From Paradesertivirga mongoliensis (GTDB taxonomy: Bacteria > Bacteroidota > Bacteroidia > Sphingobacteriales > Sphingobacteriaceae): a stretch of DNA of 64,000 bases. The notes under the pieces were generated by a model, which searched no databases, was not told where the DNA came from, and was given only the letters and a program-made list of their open reading frames with translations. The stretch spans positions 124,001 through 188,000 of the forward strand of contig NZ_JAFMZO010000005.1 of assembly GCF_024436395.1 (NCBI RefSeq), written 5' to 3'. Below, piece after piece: positions 46,126 to 56,645 of this stretch (positions are counted from its first letter, which is position 1; each line of letters opens with the position of its first letter). Both the position numbers and the translations under genes were made by a program.

Positions 46126-46264
46126 GATGACAGTTTAATCTTCGTCGCTACATACAATCAGATAGCATTCGAACGCACTAGGGTGATCGATGTACCGTCG
46201 TTTCCGACTCGATCGGCAGACCTAATGCGCTATACTAACACGCCTTAATTTGCACAGCATTAAG

Positions 46265-46284
46265 ATTCCCGCCTGCGCAGGAAT
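46265..46284. repeat. Palindrome variant ATTCCCGC-N4-GCAGGAAT
   Basis: One-base variant of the element found at 36071, 38913 and 39019, again followed by GACG. Located in the atpC-ilvD spacer. Confidence 0.7.
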
Positions 46285-46536
46285 GACGGAACTAACAATA
46301 CCTAACAATGCAACTATACTATCTTCTCAATAGACTTTAAAGCCGCCTCTTTAAGAAAACTTTTTCTCTCGATATTCAGATTTCAGGAAGAATTCTGGGC
46401 AAATTTAGATACCTGCCAGCCATCAGAACCAAATACCAAAAACAGAATTAGTATACTTGTGCAAAATTTATGTTTCAAATTGCGATACATATACAATATT
46501 TAATATTGACTAATACAATATTTCAACATAATATTC

Positions 46537-46544
46537 TAATTTTG
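46537..46544 (+). promoter_or_regulatory. Possible -7 box (TAATTTTG) for ilvD
   Basis: Matches TAnnTTTG, 128 bp upstream of the ilvD start. A TTGAC lies upstream but at a longer than usual distance (28 bp), so the -33 part is unconvincing. If real, the transcript carries a leader of about 120 nt. Confidence 0.35.
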
Positions 46545-46671
46545 ATTTTTACTACTCCCCTATTGACGCCTAAAAAGGAAGTGCTTACCTTGAGAAAAGA
46601 ATTAAGCAACCCTAAAAAACAAAAAGATTCTTCGTCGCCAAATTTAAACGACACAGGAAAAATATATCACA

Positions 46672-48372
46672 ATGGATTCATCAATCACAGAAGAAATTGA
46701 ATTAAACAAGTACAGTAAGGTACTAACGCAAGACCCAACCCAACCGGCTGCACAAGCAATGCTATACGGAATAGGCTTAACCGACGACGATATGCAAAAG
46801 GCCCAGGTTGGAATTGTGAGTATGGGATATGACGGAAATACTTGTAACATGCACCTTAATGATTTAGCCAAACTGGTTAAAGATGGTGTGTGGAAAGAAG
46901 ATCTGGTAGGACTAATCTTTCATACCATTGGGGTAAGCGACGGGATGAGCAACGGAACCCCGGGAATGCGTTATTCATTAGTAAGCCGCGATATTATCGC
47001 CGATTCAATTGAAGCGGTTTGCGGCGCTCAATATTATGATGCGGTAATTGCCCTTCCGGGTTGCGATAAAAACATGCCAGGATCTGTAATGGCAATGGGA
47101 CGATTGAACCGTCCGGCTATTATGGTGTACGGCGGAACCATCGAACCGGGACATTATAAAGGAGAAGATTTAAACATCGTATCAGCATTTGAGGCTTTAG
47201 GCAAGAGAATGGCTGGCGAGATGAACGATATCGACTTTAAAGAAATCATTAAGAACGCTTGTCCGAGTGCCGGTGCCTGCGGTGGAATTTATACGGCTAA
47301 CACAATGGCTGCAGCAATCGAGGCACTAGGAATGAGTTTACCTTACTCCTCTTCAAATCCCGCACTTAGCGAAGACAAAAAGAAAGAATGTCTTGCTGCA
47401 GGAAAAGCTATTAAAATCCTGCTGGAAAGAGATATTAAACCAAGCGACATCATGACGAAACAGGCATTTGATAATGCTATCGTTACCATCATGGTTCTTG
47501 GAGGTTCTACTAATGCGGTTCTTCACTTAATTGCAATGGCAAAGAGCGTTGACGTTGAGCTAACACAAGACGATATCCAACGCATCAGTGACCGCATTCC
47601 GGTTTTGGCCGATATGAAACCAAGCGGAAGATATATGATGGAAGACCTTCACAAAGTTGGTGGTGTACCAGCGGTCATGAAATATCTTTTGCAGCAAGGC
47701 TGGATTGATGGAAGTTGCTTAACCTGCACAGGGAAAACCCTTGCAGAAAACCTTGCCTCAGTTCCTGAACTAAACTTCGAAACTCAAAAAATCATATTCC
47801 CTAAGGAAAACCCGATCAAAGCTACCGGACACCTTCAAATTCTTTATGGAAACCTCGCAGAGGGAGGAAGTGTAGCCAAAATCAGTGGTAAAGAGGGCGA
47901 ACGCTTTGTTGGACCTGCACGTGTTTTTGACGGGGAATATGCGTTAATAGAAGGCATCACCAGCGGCCGCGTTAAAAAAGGAGACGTTGTAGTTATACGG
48001 GATGTAGGTCCGAAAGGTGCTCCGGGCATGCCCGAGATGCTTAAACCTACATCTGCTCTGATTGGGGTAGGTTTAGGAAAAAGTGTTGCGTTGATCACCG
48101 ACGGTCGCTTTAGTGGTGGAACTCACGGCTTCGTAGTGGGACACATCACCCCTGAAGCATTCGTAGGAGGGTTAATCGGTTTGGTTAAAGACGATGACAT
48201 CATCGAACTTGATGCAACCACTAATACAATCAATCTGAAAGTGTCAGACGAAGAAATTGCAGAGCGCCGCTCGAAATGGGTACAGCCCAAATTGAAAGTT
48301 TCGAAAGGAATTTTATATAAATACGCTAAAAGTGTAGGCACATCGGCTCAAGGCTGTGTAACTGACTTGTAG
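46672..48372 (+). CDS. ilvD: Dihydroxy-acid dehydratase
   Basis: Iron-sulfur enzyme of isoleucine and valine synthesis that dehydrates dihydroxy acids to 2-oxo acids. Cluster cysteines are visible in [17 protein letters not shown] and [12 protein letters not shown]; other marks are [20 protein letters not shown] and [19 protein letters not shown]. 566 residues, normal. It is the first gene of the branched-chain block; ilvB follows after about 150 bp of repeat-rich spacer. Confidence 0.97.
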   Translation: MDSSITEEIELNKYSKVLTQDPTQPAAQAMLYGIGLTDDDMQKAQVGIVSMGYDGNTCNMHLNDLAKLVKDGVWKEDLVGLIFHTIGVSDGMSNGTPGMRYSLVSRDIIADSIEAVCGAQYYDAVIALPGCDKNMPGSVMAMGRLNRPAIMVYGGTIEPGHYKGEDLNIVSAFEALGKRMAGEMNDIDFKEIIKNACPSAGACGGIYTANTMAAAIEALGMSLPYSSSNPALSEDKKKECLAAGKAIKILLERDIKPSDIMTKQAFDNAIVTIMVLGGSTNAVLHLIAMAKSVDVELTQDDIQRISDRIPVLADMKPSGRYMMEDLHKVGGVPAVMKYLLQQGWIDGSCLTCTGKTLAENLASVPELNFETQKIIFPKENPIKATGHLQILYGNLAEGGSVAKISGKEGERFVGPARVFDGEYALIEGITSGRVKKGDVVVIRDVGPKGAPGMPEMLKPTSALIGVGLGKSVALITDGRFSGGTHGFVVGHITPEAFVGGLIGLVKDDDIIELDATTNTINLKVSDEEIAERRSKWVQPKLKVSKGILYKYAKSVGTSAQGCVTDL

Positions 48373-48520
48373 GGGAAAGGTGAAAGGGAAGGTGAAAGCT
48401 GAAAGGTGAAAGCTGATGGCTGATGGCTGATAGCTGATAGCGGTAATAAATTATTAAAATGACATGAGCTTAGGTGGGAGATCGTCTCATATCTAACGTC
48501 TCATATCTCAAATCTTATAC
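48373..48520. repeat. Low-complexity spacer repeats between ilvD and ilvB
   Basis: A purine-rich run built on GGTGAAAG / GCTGAAAGG words (48376-48410) passes into five repeats of TGATGGC/TGATAGC (about 48411-48440), then GTCTCATATCT words (48483-48516). These recur singly in other spacers of the block. No gene. Confidence 0.7.
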
Positions 48521-48522
48521 AA

Positions 48523-50259
48523 ATGGATACAGCACAAAAGGAACAAATTGCACAAGAGCCAAAGGCATCTGTAGAAATGACGGGTTCGGTTGCTTTGCTG
48601 GAAGGATTGATTGCAGAGGGAGTGGATACGATCTTCGGATATCCCGGCGGAGCAATCATGCCGATATACGATGCATTGTACGATTACATGGATAAATTAA
48701 ACCACGTCCTTGTGCGTCACGAACAAGGAGGAATTCATGCAGGACAGGGATATGCCCGTACATCTGGCAAGGTTGGTGTAGTATTTGCCACCAGCGGACC
48801 AGGCGCAACCAATCTGGTAACCGGCCTGGCTGATGCGCAAATTGACAGTACTCCTTTAGTATGTATCACCGGACAGGTATTTGCGCATCTTTTAGGTACA
48901 GATGCCTTCCAGGAAACCGATGTGATTAACATCACTACACCGGTAACTAAATGGAATTACCAGATAACCGATGCTACAGAGATTCCTGAAGTGCTGGCTA
49001 AAGCGTTTTACATCGCAAAAAGCGGAAGACCGGGACCTGTATTAATTGATATCACCAAGAATGCACAATTACAAAAGTTCAACTTTGAAGGTTACGTAAA
49101 GTGCGACCATATCCGTAGCTACCGTCCCAGACCTCATGTTCGTCAGGAATATGTACAAGCTGCCGCAGACCTGATTAACCAGGCCAAAAAACCTTTTATT
49201 CTTTGGGGCCAGGGAGTGATTTTAGGTAGCGCAGAACAGGAGTTTAAGGCTTTCATAGAGAAGTCGGGAATCCCTTCTGCCTGGACCGTATTAGGCGCGG
49301 GAGCAATTCCGACAGATCACCCGCTGAATGTAGGTATGCTCGGAATGCACGGCAATTACGGCCCTAATGTGCTTACTAACGAATGTGATGTATTGATTGC
49401 GATCGGAATGCGTTTCGATGATCGTGTAACAGGCCGTTTAGACAAATATGCGAAGCAGGCGAAGGTAGTCCACCTGGATATCGATCCGGCTGAAATAGAT
49501 AAAAATGTTAAAACCACGGTTCCGGTATGGGGCGATTGCAAAGAAACTCTTCCTCTTTTAACTGAATTGGTAGAAGCAAAACAGCATACAGAGTGGCTGG
49601 CTAAGTTCAATGACTATATGAGGCAAGAAGTTGAGGCGGTTATTAAAGATGAACTGTTCCCAACTTCTGATGAACTGACCATGGGTGAAGTTATACAGTT
49701 GGTTAACGAACTCACCAAAGGTGAAGCGATTATTGTGACCGATGTTGGCCAGCACCAAATGGTGGCTTGCCGGTATGCCAAGTTTAACAATACCCGCAGT
49801 AACGTTACCAGCGGTGGCTTAGGAACCATGGGATTCTCTCTTCCTGCCGCTATTGGAGCAAAATATGGCGCACCAGACAAAGAAGTAATTGCCGTGATTG
49901 GCGATGGGGGCGTTCAAATGACTATTCAGGAGCTTGGCACCATCATGCAATTCGGTGTGGCTGTTAAAGTATTGATCCTGAATAACCAATTTTTAGGGAT
50001 GGTTAGACAATGGCAGCAGTTATTCCACGACAAGAGGTATTCATTTGTGAATATCACTAGTCCTGATTACGTAAAAGTTGCTGAAGGCTACCGCATCCCG
50101 GGTCAAAGTGTAAAAGAACGTGAAGCATTAAAGGCGGCTTTAAAAACGATGATAGAACATGAAGGCGCTTACCTGCTTGAAGTAATGGTTACCAAAGAAA
50201 ACAACGTTTTCCCGATGGTACCTCAAGGTTGCAGCGTTAGCGAAATCAGGTTAAAATAA
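48523..50259 (+). CDS. ilvB: Acetolactate synthase large subunit
   Basis: Thiamine-diphosphate enzyme making 2-acetolactate and 2-aceto-2-hydroxybutyrate. GYPGGAIMPIYDALYD with HEQGGIHAGQGYARTSGKVG (activating Glu), ATSGPGATNLVTGLADAQ, and the ThDP motif GDGGVQMTIQELGTIMQFG ending in LNNQFLG. 578 residues. The regulatory subunit ilvN follows after about 136 bp of repeats. Confidence 0.97.
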   Translation: MDTAQKEQIAQEPKASVEMTGSVALLEGLIAEGVDTIFGYPGGAIMPIYDALYDYMDKLNHVLVRHEQGGIHAGQGYARTSGKVGVVFATSGPGATNLVTGLADAQIDSTPLVCITGQVFAHLLGTDAFQETDVINITTPVTKWNYQITDATEIPEVLAKAFYIAKSGRPGPVLIDITKNAQLQKFNFEGYVKCDHIRSYRPRPHVRQEYVQAAADLINQAKKPFILWGQGVILGSAEQEFKAFIEKSGIPSAWTVLGAGAIPTDHPLNVGMLGMHGNYGPNVLTNECDVLIAIGMRFDDRVTGRLDKYAKQAKVVHLDIDPAEIDKNVKTTVPVWGDCKETLPLLTELVEAKQHTEWLAKFNDYMRQEVEAVIKDELFPTSDELTMGEVIQLVNELTKGEAIIVTDVGQHQMVACRYAKFNNTRSNVTSGGLGTMGFSLPAAIGAKYGAPDKEVIAVIGDGGVQMTIQELGTIMQFGVAVKVLILNNQFLGMVRQWQQLFHDKRYSFVNITSPDYVKVAEGYRIPGQSVKEREALKAALKTMIEHEGAYLLEVMVTKENNVFPMVPQGCSVSEIRLK

Positions 50260-50395
50260 AAAGGTAAAAGCTTAAAGGAGAAAGGTAAAAGCTTTGGCAA
50301 GAAGCTTTAAGTCATCGAATGACTTACACGAGGAAGGTTAGAATAAGATTATGGTTTTAGTCATCCGATGACTAGCAACAAATGAACTAAGCATC
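50260..50395. repeat. Spacer repeats between ilvB and ilvN, with two AGTCATC palindromes
   Basis: Begins with AAAAGGTAAAAGCTTAAAGG-type purine repeats (50258-50295), then two palindromes AAGTCATC-G-AATGACTT (50309-50325) and TAGTCATC-C-GATGACTA (50358-50374). The first is similar to the one at 38840. No gene. Confidence 0.65.
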
Positions 50396-51001
50396 ATGAG
50401 CACAGAGAACATCGAAAAGCAGGAATACAACATCACCGTTTATACGGAAAATCAAATTGGTTTGCTTACGCGAATTGCGATTATATTCAGCCGCCGTAAG
50501 ATCAACATCGAGAGCTTAAACACCTCTCCTTCCGAGATTGAGAGCATCCACCGCTTTAATATCGTGATAACCGAAACCCGCGAAGTGGTGCAAAAAGTTT
50601 GCCGCCAGATTGAAAAGCAGGTGGAGGTTCTGAAAGTATACTTTAACACCAACGAAGATGTGATCTGGCAGGAAATGGCGCTTTATAAGGTTCCAACCGA
50701 AGAAATTGCCGAAAAAGCATTGGTAGAACGTCTTTTACGAGAAAACGGAGCACGTGTAGTAGTTATCCGCTCTGACTATACCGTTTTTGAAACTACAGGC
50801 CATCGCGAAGAGACTGATATGCTTATTACAAAGCTACAGCCATTCGGATTGATTGAGTTTGTAAGAAGCGCAAGAATCGCCATCATTAAAGACAGCGAAG
50901 GATTTAACCGGAAACTAAGGGAATTTGAGCGCAGAGAGCCTGGTCACGAGCCAATTGAGAATGAATACCTGAACAAAGGAGCCAAAGTATTCACGATGTA
51001 G
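50396..51001 (+). CDS. ilvN: Acetolactate synthase small (regulatory) subunit
   Basis: ACT-domain regulator of IlvB that confers valine feedback inhibition in known systems. ITVYTENQIGLLTRIAIIFS and RRKINIESLNTSPSEIESIH form the N-terminal ACT domain (residues about 9-85); the remainder to residue 201 is the ALS small-subunit C-terminal domain. Length about 200 is longer than E. coli IlvN and close to IlvH-type proteins of this phylum. Confidence 0.95.
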   Translation: MSTENIEKQEYNITVYTENQIGLLTRIAIIFSRRKINIESLNTSPSEIESIHRFNIVITETREVVQKVCRQIEKQVEVLKVYFNTNEDVIWQEMALYKVPTEEIAEKALVERLLRENGARVVVIRSDYTVFETTGHREETDMLITKLQPFGLIEFVRSARIAIIKDSEGFNRKLREFERREPGHEPIENEYLNKGAKVFTM

Positions 51002-51222
51002 GATATCTAAGGTGAAAGGATAAAGCTGAAAGGTCAAAGATGAATATTGAAAGCCTAAAGCATTGAAGACCACAATTGAGCGGTTTTTGAATTTTTACCT
51101 TTGAATTTTTACTTCAACCCAATAATTGCAGTAATTTAGCGCCGCTTTTAGGAATACATTTAATTGAATACTGAGAGGCAAATAGAAAACAAAAAAACAT
51201 AACAGAAAACAAGCAATAAAAA
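51002..51222. other. Spacer before ilvC with purine repeat and possible promoter
   Basis: 221 bp. The first 50 bp carry GGTGAAAGGATAAAGCTGAA and AAGG words of the same low-complexity family. Further on TAATTTAG (about 51131-51138) is a near match to TAnnTTTG, 85 bp before ilvC, so ilvC may have its own promoter. AT-rich leader without hairpins that I can see. Confidence 0.45.
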
Positions 51223-52704
51223 ATGGCAAATTATTTCAATACACTACCCCTTAGAGAAAAGCTGAACCAACTGGGTGTTTGCGAATTCATGGACAATTCT
51301 GAATTTTCAGACGGCGTAAACGCGCTGAAAGGCAAGAAATTGGTAATTGTGGGTTGCGGAGCTCAGGGCTTAAATCAGGGCTTAAATCTAAGAGATAGTG
51401 GTTTAGATGTTAGTTATGCATTGCGTAAAGAGGCTATCGATGGTAAAAGGGATTCGTGGAAAAATGCTACTGAAAATAATTTTACAGTTGGTACTTACGA
51501 AGAACTGATCCCTAACGCTGACGTAGTGATCAACCTTACCCCGGATAAACAACATACTGCTGTTGTTAACGCGGTTATGCCATTGATGAAGCAAGGAGCT
51601 ACTTTGTCGTACTCTCATGGTTTCAATATTGTTGAAGAAGGCATGCAGATCCGTAAAGATATTACGGTTATCATGGTTGCTCCTAAATGTCCTGGCAGCG
51701 AGGTTAGAGCTGAATATTGCAGAGGTTTTGGTGTACCAACTCTAATCGCGGTTCACCCTGAAAACGACCCGGCAGGAAAAGGACTAGCTGAAGCTAAAGC
51801 ATATTGTGTGGGTACCGGCGGTCACAGAGCGGGTGTTCTACTTTCATCTTTCGTAGCTGAAGTGAAATCCGATTTGATGGGCGAGCAAACTATTCTTTGC
51901 GGTTTATTGCAGACCGGTTCTATCCTTTCATTCGATAAAATGATTGAAAAAGGAATTGATGCTGGATACGCTTCAAAACTGGTTCAATATGGCGTTGAGG
52001 TAATTACTGAAGCTTTAAAGCACGGTGGTGTATCAGGTATGATGGATCGTTTAAGCAATGTTGCTAAGGTTAAAGCTTTTGAGGTTTCTGAAGAATTAAA
52101 AGACATCATGCGTCCGTTGTTCCAAAAGCATCAGGATGATATCATGAGCGGAGAATTTAGCCGTACCATGATGGAAGATTGGGCCAATGGCGATAAAAAT
52201 CTATTAAAATGGAGAGCTGAAACTGGTGAAACTGCTTTCGAAAAAACTCCGGCCGGCGATGTTAAAATCGGCGAGCAAGAATATTTCGACAACTACCTGT
52301 TAATGGTTGCTTTCGTTAGAGCGGGTGTTGAATTAGCGTTCGAAACAATGGTTGAAGCTGGCATAAAACCAGAATCTGCTTACTACGAATCATTACACGA
52401 AACTCCTCTTATCGCAAATACCATTGCACGTAAGAAATTGTTCGAAATGAACCGTGTAATCTCTGATACAGCGGAATATGGTTGCTACTTATTCGATCAG
52501 GCTTGTAAGCCATTACTGACTGATTTCATGAAGAAAGTTGATACTGATTTAGTTGGTAAAAACTTCAATGAAGGTAAAGATGGTTCGGTTGATAACATCA
52601 CTTTGGTAAACATCAACGAAAAATTACGCAGCCATCAGGTAGAAATTGTAGGTGCAAGATTGCGTAAGGCAATGACTGCAATGAAAGCGATAAAGACAGC
52701 CTAA
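51223..52704 (+). CDS. ilvC: Ketol-acid reductoisomerase, long (class II) form
   Basis: NADPH-dependent enzyme converting acetolactate to dihydroxyisovalerate. Rossmann motif [20 protein letters not shown] near residues 38-57, [10 protein letters not shown], and metal ligands in the helical domain (GEQTILCG). 493 residues matches the duplicated-knot class II enzymes as in E. coli, not the 330-residue class I. Followed after 55 bp by a twin ABC ATPase gene. Confidence 0.97.
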   Translation: MANYFNTLPLREKLNQLGVCEFMDNSEFSDGVNALKGKKLVIVGCGAQGLNQGLNLRDSGLDVSYALRKEAIDGKRDSWKNATENNFTVGTYEELIPNADVVINLTPDKQHTAVVNAVMPLMKQGATLSYSHGFNIVEEGMQIRKDITVIMVAPKCPGSEVRAEYCRGFGVPTLIAVHPENDPAGKGLAEAKAYCVGTGGHRAGVLLSSFVAEVKSDLMGEQTILCGLLQTGSILSFDKMIEKGIDAGYASKLVQYGVEVITEALKHGGVSGMMDRLSNVAKVKAFEVSEELKDIMRPLFQKHQDDIMSGEFSRTMMEDWANGDKNLLKWRAETGETAFEKTPAGDVKIGEQEYFDNYLLMVAFVRAGVELAFETMVEAGIKPESAYYESLHETPLIANTIARKKLFEMNRVISDTAEYGCYLFDQACKPLLTDFMKKVDTDLVGKNFNEGKDGSVDNITLVNINEKLRSHQVEIVGARLRKAMTAMKAIKTA

Positions 52705-52759
52705 ACCCTAAATCCCCCGAAGGGGACTTGGCGAGGAGTTAAAATAATATAAGACAGCG
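52705..52759. repeat. CCCCGAAGGGG spacer element
   Basis: ACCCTAAATCCCCCGAAGGG followed by GACTTGGCGAGGAG. The CCCC-GAA-GGGG core makes a small tight hairpin 20 bp past the ilvC stop, without a T tail. I remember such text from other Bacteroidota spacers; untested. Confidence 0.45.
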
Positions 52760-54277
52760 ATGACCCACTCAAACATGAACAATAGCAAGCCAAAGTCCCT
52801 TTCCGGGGATTTAGGGCCTATTGTTCATGTTTCCAATCTAAATCTGCAATACCAATACAAATTGGTGTTAAAGAATTTGAACTGGACTATCAACCGTGGT
52901 GAAAACTGGCTTTTAGGAGGCATCAGCGGAAGCGGAAAGTCTTCCTTAGCGAAAGTTATTGCAGGTTTACAGAATGCTGTGGGCGAAGTGGAATTCAATT
53001 TCAATATTGATAGTGCATTACCCGCTAAAGTATTATTCGTAGAAAGCTGGTACCAGTTTAAAAATGTAGAAGGTGTTGCTAACTTTTATTATCAGCAGCG
53101 CTACACCAGCTTGCAAGCTAAAGAAACACTTACCGTAGGTGCTGAACTAATCAGCTATAGCAAAGAGAATAATCTGGAGTTTGCTGAAGTTGAAAAGCTT
53201 TTAAAAGCATTAAACTTCTCCTCCCTCAGGAATTCACAATTGCTTGAATTATCAAGTGGTGAGCATAAGAAATTACAACTAATTAAGGCTTTGTGGTTGA
53301 AACCGCAGCTTTTAATTATTGACCAGCCTTATACTGGTCTGGACAAGGACTCCCGCAAAACTTTAAACAGTTTGTTAGATGAGATTTGTGCGGATGGGGT
53401 ACAGCTGATTTTGATTTGCAACGATACTGAACTACCGGCAAGCATTAATTGCTTTGCGGAAATCCGCGAAGGTCAATTGGTTCAGGTTGAGTCAAGAGAA
53501 ATGATTTCGACTGCACCAGAAAGAACAAGTAGAGAGTTACCGGATTTTTTGAAGCAATCTCCTGTGTACTCGTCTGAAAACATCGTCAAGATGATTGATG
53601 TGAGCATCAGTTATGGAGAGAAGATGGTGTTGAGGAATATCAATTGGGAAGTTAAAGCCGGAGAAAAATGGCTTTTACAAGGGCCAAACGGTTCAGGTAA
53701 ATCTACCTTGCTGAGTTTAGTGAATGGTGATCATCCCCAATCTTATGCCAATAACTTCTATTTATTCGGCAACAAGAGGGGAAGCGGTGAAAGCATCTGG
53801 GACATTAAACAACATACAGGAATTATTTCTCCTGAGTTTCACTGGTATTTTGATGCATCGTCGACCGTTTGGCAAAGCGTCGCATCAGGACTTTTCGATT
53901 CGGTTGGATTGTTCAGACAGTTGCCCTTTTCTCAAAAGGCTAAGGTTGATGAATTAATTGAATTCTTCGACTTAACAGAGAACAAAGACGACTTACTGAG
54001 CAGTCTTCCCTTGGGAAAGCAACGCTTAGTATTGTTAGCCCGAACGATTATTAAAAACCCGGAGCTGCTAATTCTGGATGAGCCCTGTCAGGGTTTAGAT
54101 CAGCAGCAAACACAATATTTCAACCAGTTGGTGGATGAATTATGCAACAATGGAATGACCCTGATTTATGTCGGGCATTTTGAGTCGGCTTTGCCAAGCT
54201 GCCTTGAGAAGAGAATAGTATTAGAGAATGGTGAAGTAAAAGCCATTGAAAGTATAGCAGAAAGCTGTCTGGTATGA
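52760..54277 (+). CDS. Twin ABC ATPase (ModF-like), no membrane domain
   Basis: 505 residues with two fused ABC ATPase domains and no membrane helices. Domain 1: Walker [10 protein letters not shown] (Lys60), signature-like [11 protein letters not shown], Walker B LLIIDQP, where the catalytic Glu is Gln189. Domain 2: Walker [10 protein letters not shown] (Lys314), degenerate signature SLPLGKQRL in place of LSGGQ, Walker B LLILDEP with Glu441 intact. The layout resembles ModF-type proteins, whose role is not settled. Placed between ilvC and leuA on the same strand; any link to branched-chain amino acids is only positional. Confidence 0.82.
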   Translation: MTHSNMNNSKPKSLSGDLGPIVHVSNLNLQYQYKLVLKNLNWTINRGENWLLGGISGSGKSSLAKVIAGLQNAVGEVEFNFNIDSALPAKVLFVESWYQFKNVEGVANFYYQQRYTSLQAKETLTVGAELISYSKENNLEFAEVEKLLKALNFSSLRNSQLLELSSGEHKKLQLIKALWLKPQLLIIDQPYTGLDKDSRKTLNSLLDEICADGVQLILICNDTELPASINCFAEIREGQLVQVESREMISTAPERTSRELPDFLKQSPVYSSENIVKMIDVSISYGEKMVLRNINWEVKAGEKWLLQGPNGSGKSTLLSLVNGDHPQSYANNFYLFGNKRGSGESIWDIKQHTGIISPEFHWYFDASSTVWQSVASGLFDSVGLFRQLPFSQKAKVDELIEFFDLTENKDDLLSSLPLGKQRLVLLARTIIKNPELLILDEPCQGLDQQQTQYFNQLVDELCNNGMTLIYVGHFESALPSCLEKRIVLENGEVKAIESIAESCLV

Positions 54278-54305
54278 ACAAAAACATTTTAACACGCTAA
54301 GAATC

Positions 54306-55841
54306 ATGTTACACGATCCTAACCGTATATACATTTTTGACACCACGTTACGTGACGGAGAACAGGTACCCGGTTCTCAATTAACAACTCCTGAGAAGAT
54401 TATCATCGCAGAGCAACTGCAGTCTCTGGGTGTTGATATCATTGAAGCGGGTTTCCCGATTTCAAGTCCGGGTGACTTTCAAAGTGTGGTTGAATTGTCG
54501 AAAGCGATTCGTGAGCCGATTATCTGTGCCTTAACCCGTGCAAATAAAGGTGATATCGACAGCGCTGTAGCTGCATTAAAGCATGCGGCACGTCCTCGGA
54601 TCCATACCGGGATCGGCTCATCAGACATGCACATTCAGTACAAATTCAACAGTACCCGTGAGAAGATTCTTGAGCGTGCAGTTGAAGCGGTGAAATATGC
54701 CAAGCAGTTTGTAGAAGATATTGAATTCTATGCTGAAGATGCTGGTAGAGCGGATAACGTTTACCTTGCTCAAATGATTGAAGCGGTAATCGCCGCTGGA
54801 GCAACAGTGGTAAATATCCCGGATACAAACGGATATTGTTTGCCAGAGACATACGGTGCAAAAATTCGCTTCCTGAAAGAGAACGTTAAGAACATTGACC
54901 AGGCCGTTATTTCGGTACATTGCCACAACGATTTAGGTCTTGCAACTGCAAATAGCATCGCCGGACTTCAAAATGGTGCTGGTCAGATCGAATGTACCAT
55001 TAACGGTATTGGCGAACGTGCCGGGAATACTTCGCTGGAAGAAGTTGTTATGATCTTAAACACTCATAAAGGACTTGGTTACCACGATAAAATAAACATC
55101 AATACAAAAAAGCTATATCCGCTTAGCGGGATGGTGAGCCGCATGATGCGGATGCCTGTTCAAGCTAATAAAGCCATTGTGGGTCGTAATGCATTTGCTC
55201 ACAGTTCTGGTATTCACCAGGATGGCGTTCTTAAGCATCGTGAGACTTACGAGATTATGAATCCTGAAGATGTGGGCATTGACCAATCAGAAATCATCCT
55301 GACTGCCCGCAGTGGACGCCATGCTCTTAAGCATCATCTTGAGCGTTTGGGCTATTCGATGGAAAGAATCGATCTTGACCAAACCTATCAACGCTTCCTA
55401 ACATTGGCTGATGAGAAAAAGGAAATAAAAGACGACGACCTTTTACAATTGATGGGCGAAGACATTGAATCGAGCATCAAAAATGGTGTGAAGATCAACT
55501 CATTACAGGTAACTTGCGGCGATCAAACCCAACCACAGGCCACGGTAAAATTAAGCCTTAAAGGCGAAGAGCACGAAGCTACGGCGGTTGGAAACGGTCC
55601 GGTGAGCGCAACTATACATGCTATAGAAAGCATTCTGGGTCAGACCAACGAAATTAAAGAATTTAATATTCACTCCATCCATGGTGGAAGTGATGATATA
55701 AGTAAGGTGGATATGCGTGTAATTCATGATGATAAATCATACATGGGTTATGGATTTAGTACCGATATCGTAAGAGCATCGGCTAATGCGTATCTGGACG
55801 CAGTAAATAAGTTTTACGAGCTGGTAAACCAGCCGGGGTAA
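54306..55841 (+). CDS. leuA: 2-isopropylmalate synthase
   Basis: Claisen condensation of acetyl-CoA and 2-oxoisovalerate, first committed step to leucine. HMGL-like TIM barrel: [38 protein letters not shown] (metal His pair) and [18 protein letters not shown]-terminal LeuA dimer/regulatory domain from about residue 390 (leucine feedback site). 511 residues. Starts 29 bp after the ABC ATPase gene. A second, divergent homologue lies further downstream. Confidence 0.96.
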   Translation: MLHDPNRIYIFDTTLRDGEQVPGSQLTTPEKIIIAEQLQSLGVDIIEAGFPISSPGDFQSVVELSKAIREPIICALTRANKGDIDSAVAALKHAARPRIHTGIGSSDMHIQYKFNSTREKILERAVEAVKYAKQFVEDIEFYAEDAGRADNVYLAQMIEAVIAAGATVVNIPDTNGYCLPETYGAKIRFLKENVKNIDQAVISVHCHNDLGLATANSIAGLQNGAGQIECTINGIGERAGNTSLEEVVMILNTHKGLGYHDKININTKKLYPLSGMVSRMMRMPVQANKAIVGRNAFAHSSGIHQDGVLKHRETYEIMNPEDVGIDQSEIILTARSGRHALKHHLERLGYSMERIDLDQTYQRFLTLADEKKEIKDDDLLQLMGEDIESSIKNGVKINSLQVTCGDQTQPQATVKLSLKGEEHEATAVGNGPVSATIHAIESILGQTNEIKEFNIHSIHGGSDDISKVDMRVIHDDKSYMGYGFSTDIVRASANAYLDAVNKFYELVNQPG

Positions 55842-55851
55842 ACGGTATATA

Positions 55852-55886
55852 TAACGCAGACAGTGTTTCGAACGCTATCTGCGTTA
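55852..55886. repeat. TAACGCAGACAG inverted repeat (copy 1)
   Basis: TAACGCAGACAGTGTT and AACGCTATCTGCGTTA pair with two G.T-type mismatches around CG, just after the leuA stop. A perfect relative, CCGCAGACAGCGTTC/GAACGCTGTCTGCGG, lies after leuB (62337-62367). Confidence 0.75.
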
Positions 55887-55898
55887 ACCATTGGTAGT

Positions 55899-56354
55899 AT
55901 GCAATCAACAGCGAGCACACCAGAAGAATACATGAGCAACCTTCCGGAAGAAAGGAAGCCGGTAATGTCCGAGTTAAGAAAGGCGATTATCCAGAACCTG
56001 CCAAGCGGATTTGAAGAAGGAATGAGTTATGGGATGCTAACCTACGTTGTTCCTCATTCAATATACCCCGCGGGTTATCATTGTGATCCAAAGCAAGCGC
56101 TCCCGTTTTTGAGCATTGCTTCACAAAAGAACTTTATAGCGGTGTATCATATGGGAATGTATGCTGACCAGGAGTTATTGAACTGGTTCGTTGCAGAATA
56201 CCCAAAACATAGTAAAGCTAAATTGGATATGGGCAAAAGCTGTATCCGGTTTAAGAAAATGGACCAGGTTCCGGTTGAGTTGATTGGAAAACTGGCATCA
56301 AAGGTGAGTGTGGAAGATTGGATTGGGACTTACGAGGGTAAGTTTAAGAGGTAG
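55899..56354 (+). CDS. DUF1801 domain protein
   Basis: About 151 residues: STPEEYMSNLPEERKPVMSE, LPSGFEEGMSYGMLTYVVPH and LSIASQKNFIAVYHMGMYAD match the DUF1801 fold (YdhG-like, structurally related to iron chaperones of the frataxin-like type). Function unknown. I chose ATG at 55899 because an upstream in-frame GTG (55863) lies inside the inverted repeat. It interrupts the leuA-leuC order. Confidence 0.8.
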   Translation: MQSTASTPEEYMSNLPEERKPVMSELRKAIIQNLPSGFEEGMSYGMLTYVVPHSIYPAGYHCDPKQALPFLSIASQKNFIAVYHMGMYADQELLNWFVAEYPKHSKAKLDMGKSCIRFKKMDQVPVELIGKLASKVSVEDWIGTYEGKFKR

Positions 56355-56450
56355 TGGTTTGTTGGTGGAGACACCAACAAAGGGACGAACGGACGCCGCG
56401 GTGGGTGTCCCCACCAATCACAAGGGTAAGAGATAGTTGGGTCTGGCGTT

Positions 56451-56511
56451 TTGTCATTTCGAACGCTTGAGAAATCTAACGATTAGATCTCTCCTACCGT
56501 CGAGATGACAA
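56451..56511. repeat. TTGTCATTTCGA...TCGAGATGACAA element
   Basis: Outer arms TTGTCATTTCGA and TCGAGATGACAA pair, as do inner GAGAAATCTA and TAGATCTCTC. I recall very similar elements scattered in many Bacteroidota genomes. Single copy in this window. Confidence 0.7.
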
Positions 56512-56564
56512 GTAGGTTAACGAAAGAAGTTAATACATAATCATCGAAGGGTGAACGTTTCGTG

Positions 56565-56645
56565 TCTAAACCCGGGTGCAGCGGATACCGGCCAGAGCGT
56601 AAAGCCTGCAGGCGTATGAGCGGAACACGGGACGAAAGCAAACGA
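56565..56645 (+). repeat. Dispersed CCCGGGTGCAGCGGATACC element (copy in plus orientation)
   Basis: TAAACCCGGGTGCAGCGGAT, then ACCGGCCAGAGCG, AAGCC and GGCGTATGAGCGGAACACGG. Matches 46052-46125 read on the other strand. Confidence 0.75.

Larger units (their letters stand above)
46016..46671. other. Spacer between atpC and ilvD with dispersed repeats and the ilvD promoter region
   Basis: About 650 bp without a convincing gene. It holds an inverted-orientation copy of the CCCGGGTGCAGCGGATACC element (46052-46125), the 20-bp palindrome variant (46265-46284), and an AT-rich stretch from 46440 that contains a TAATTTTG box (46537-46544). An Ile/Leu-rich frame starting at 46470 overlaps ilvD and is discussed separately. 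Confidence 0.65.

Noticed and set aside
52760..54277. Branched-chain amino acid transporter ATPase
   Set aside because: Two fused ATPase domains without any permease or binding-protein gene nearby; position among ilv/leu genes alone is not enough.
55863..55898. Upstream GTG start for the DUF1801 gene
   Set aside because: The extension is encoded by the inverted repeat arm; the ATG at 55899 begins where family similarity begins.
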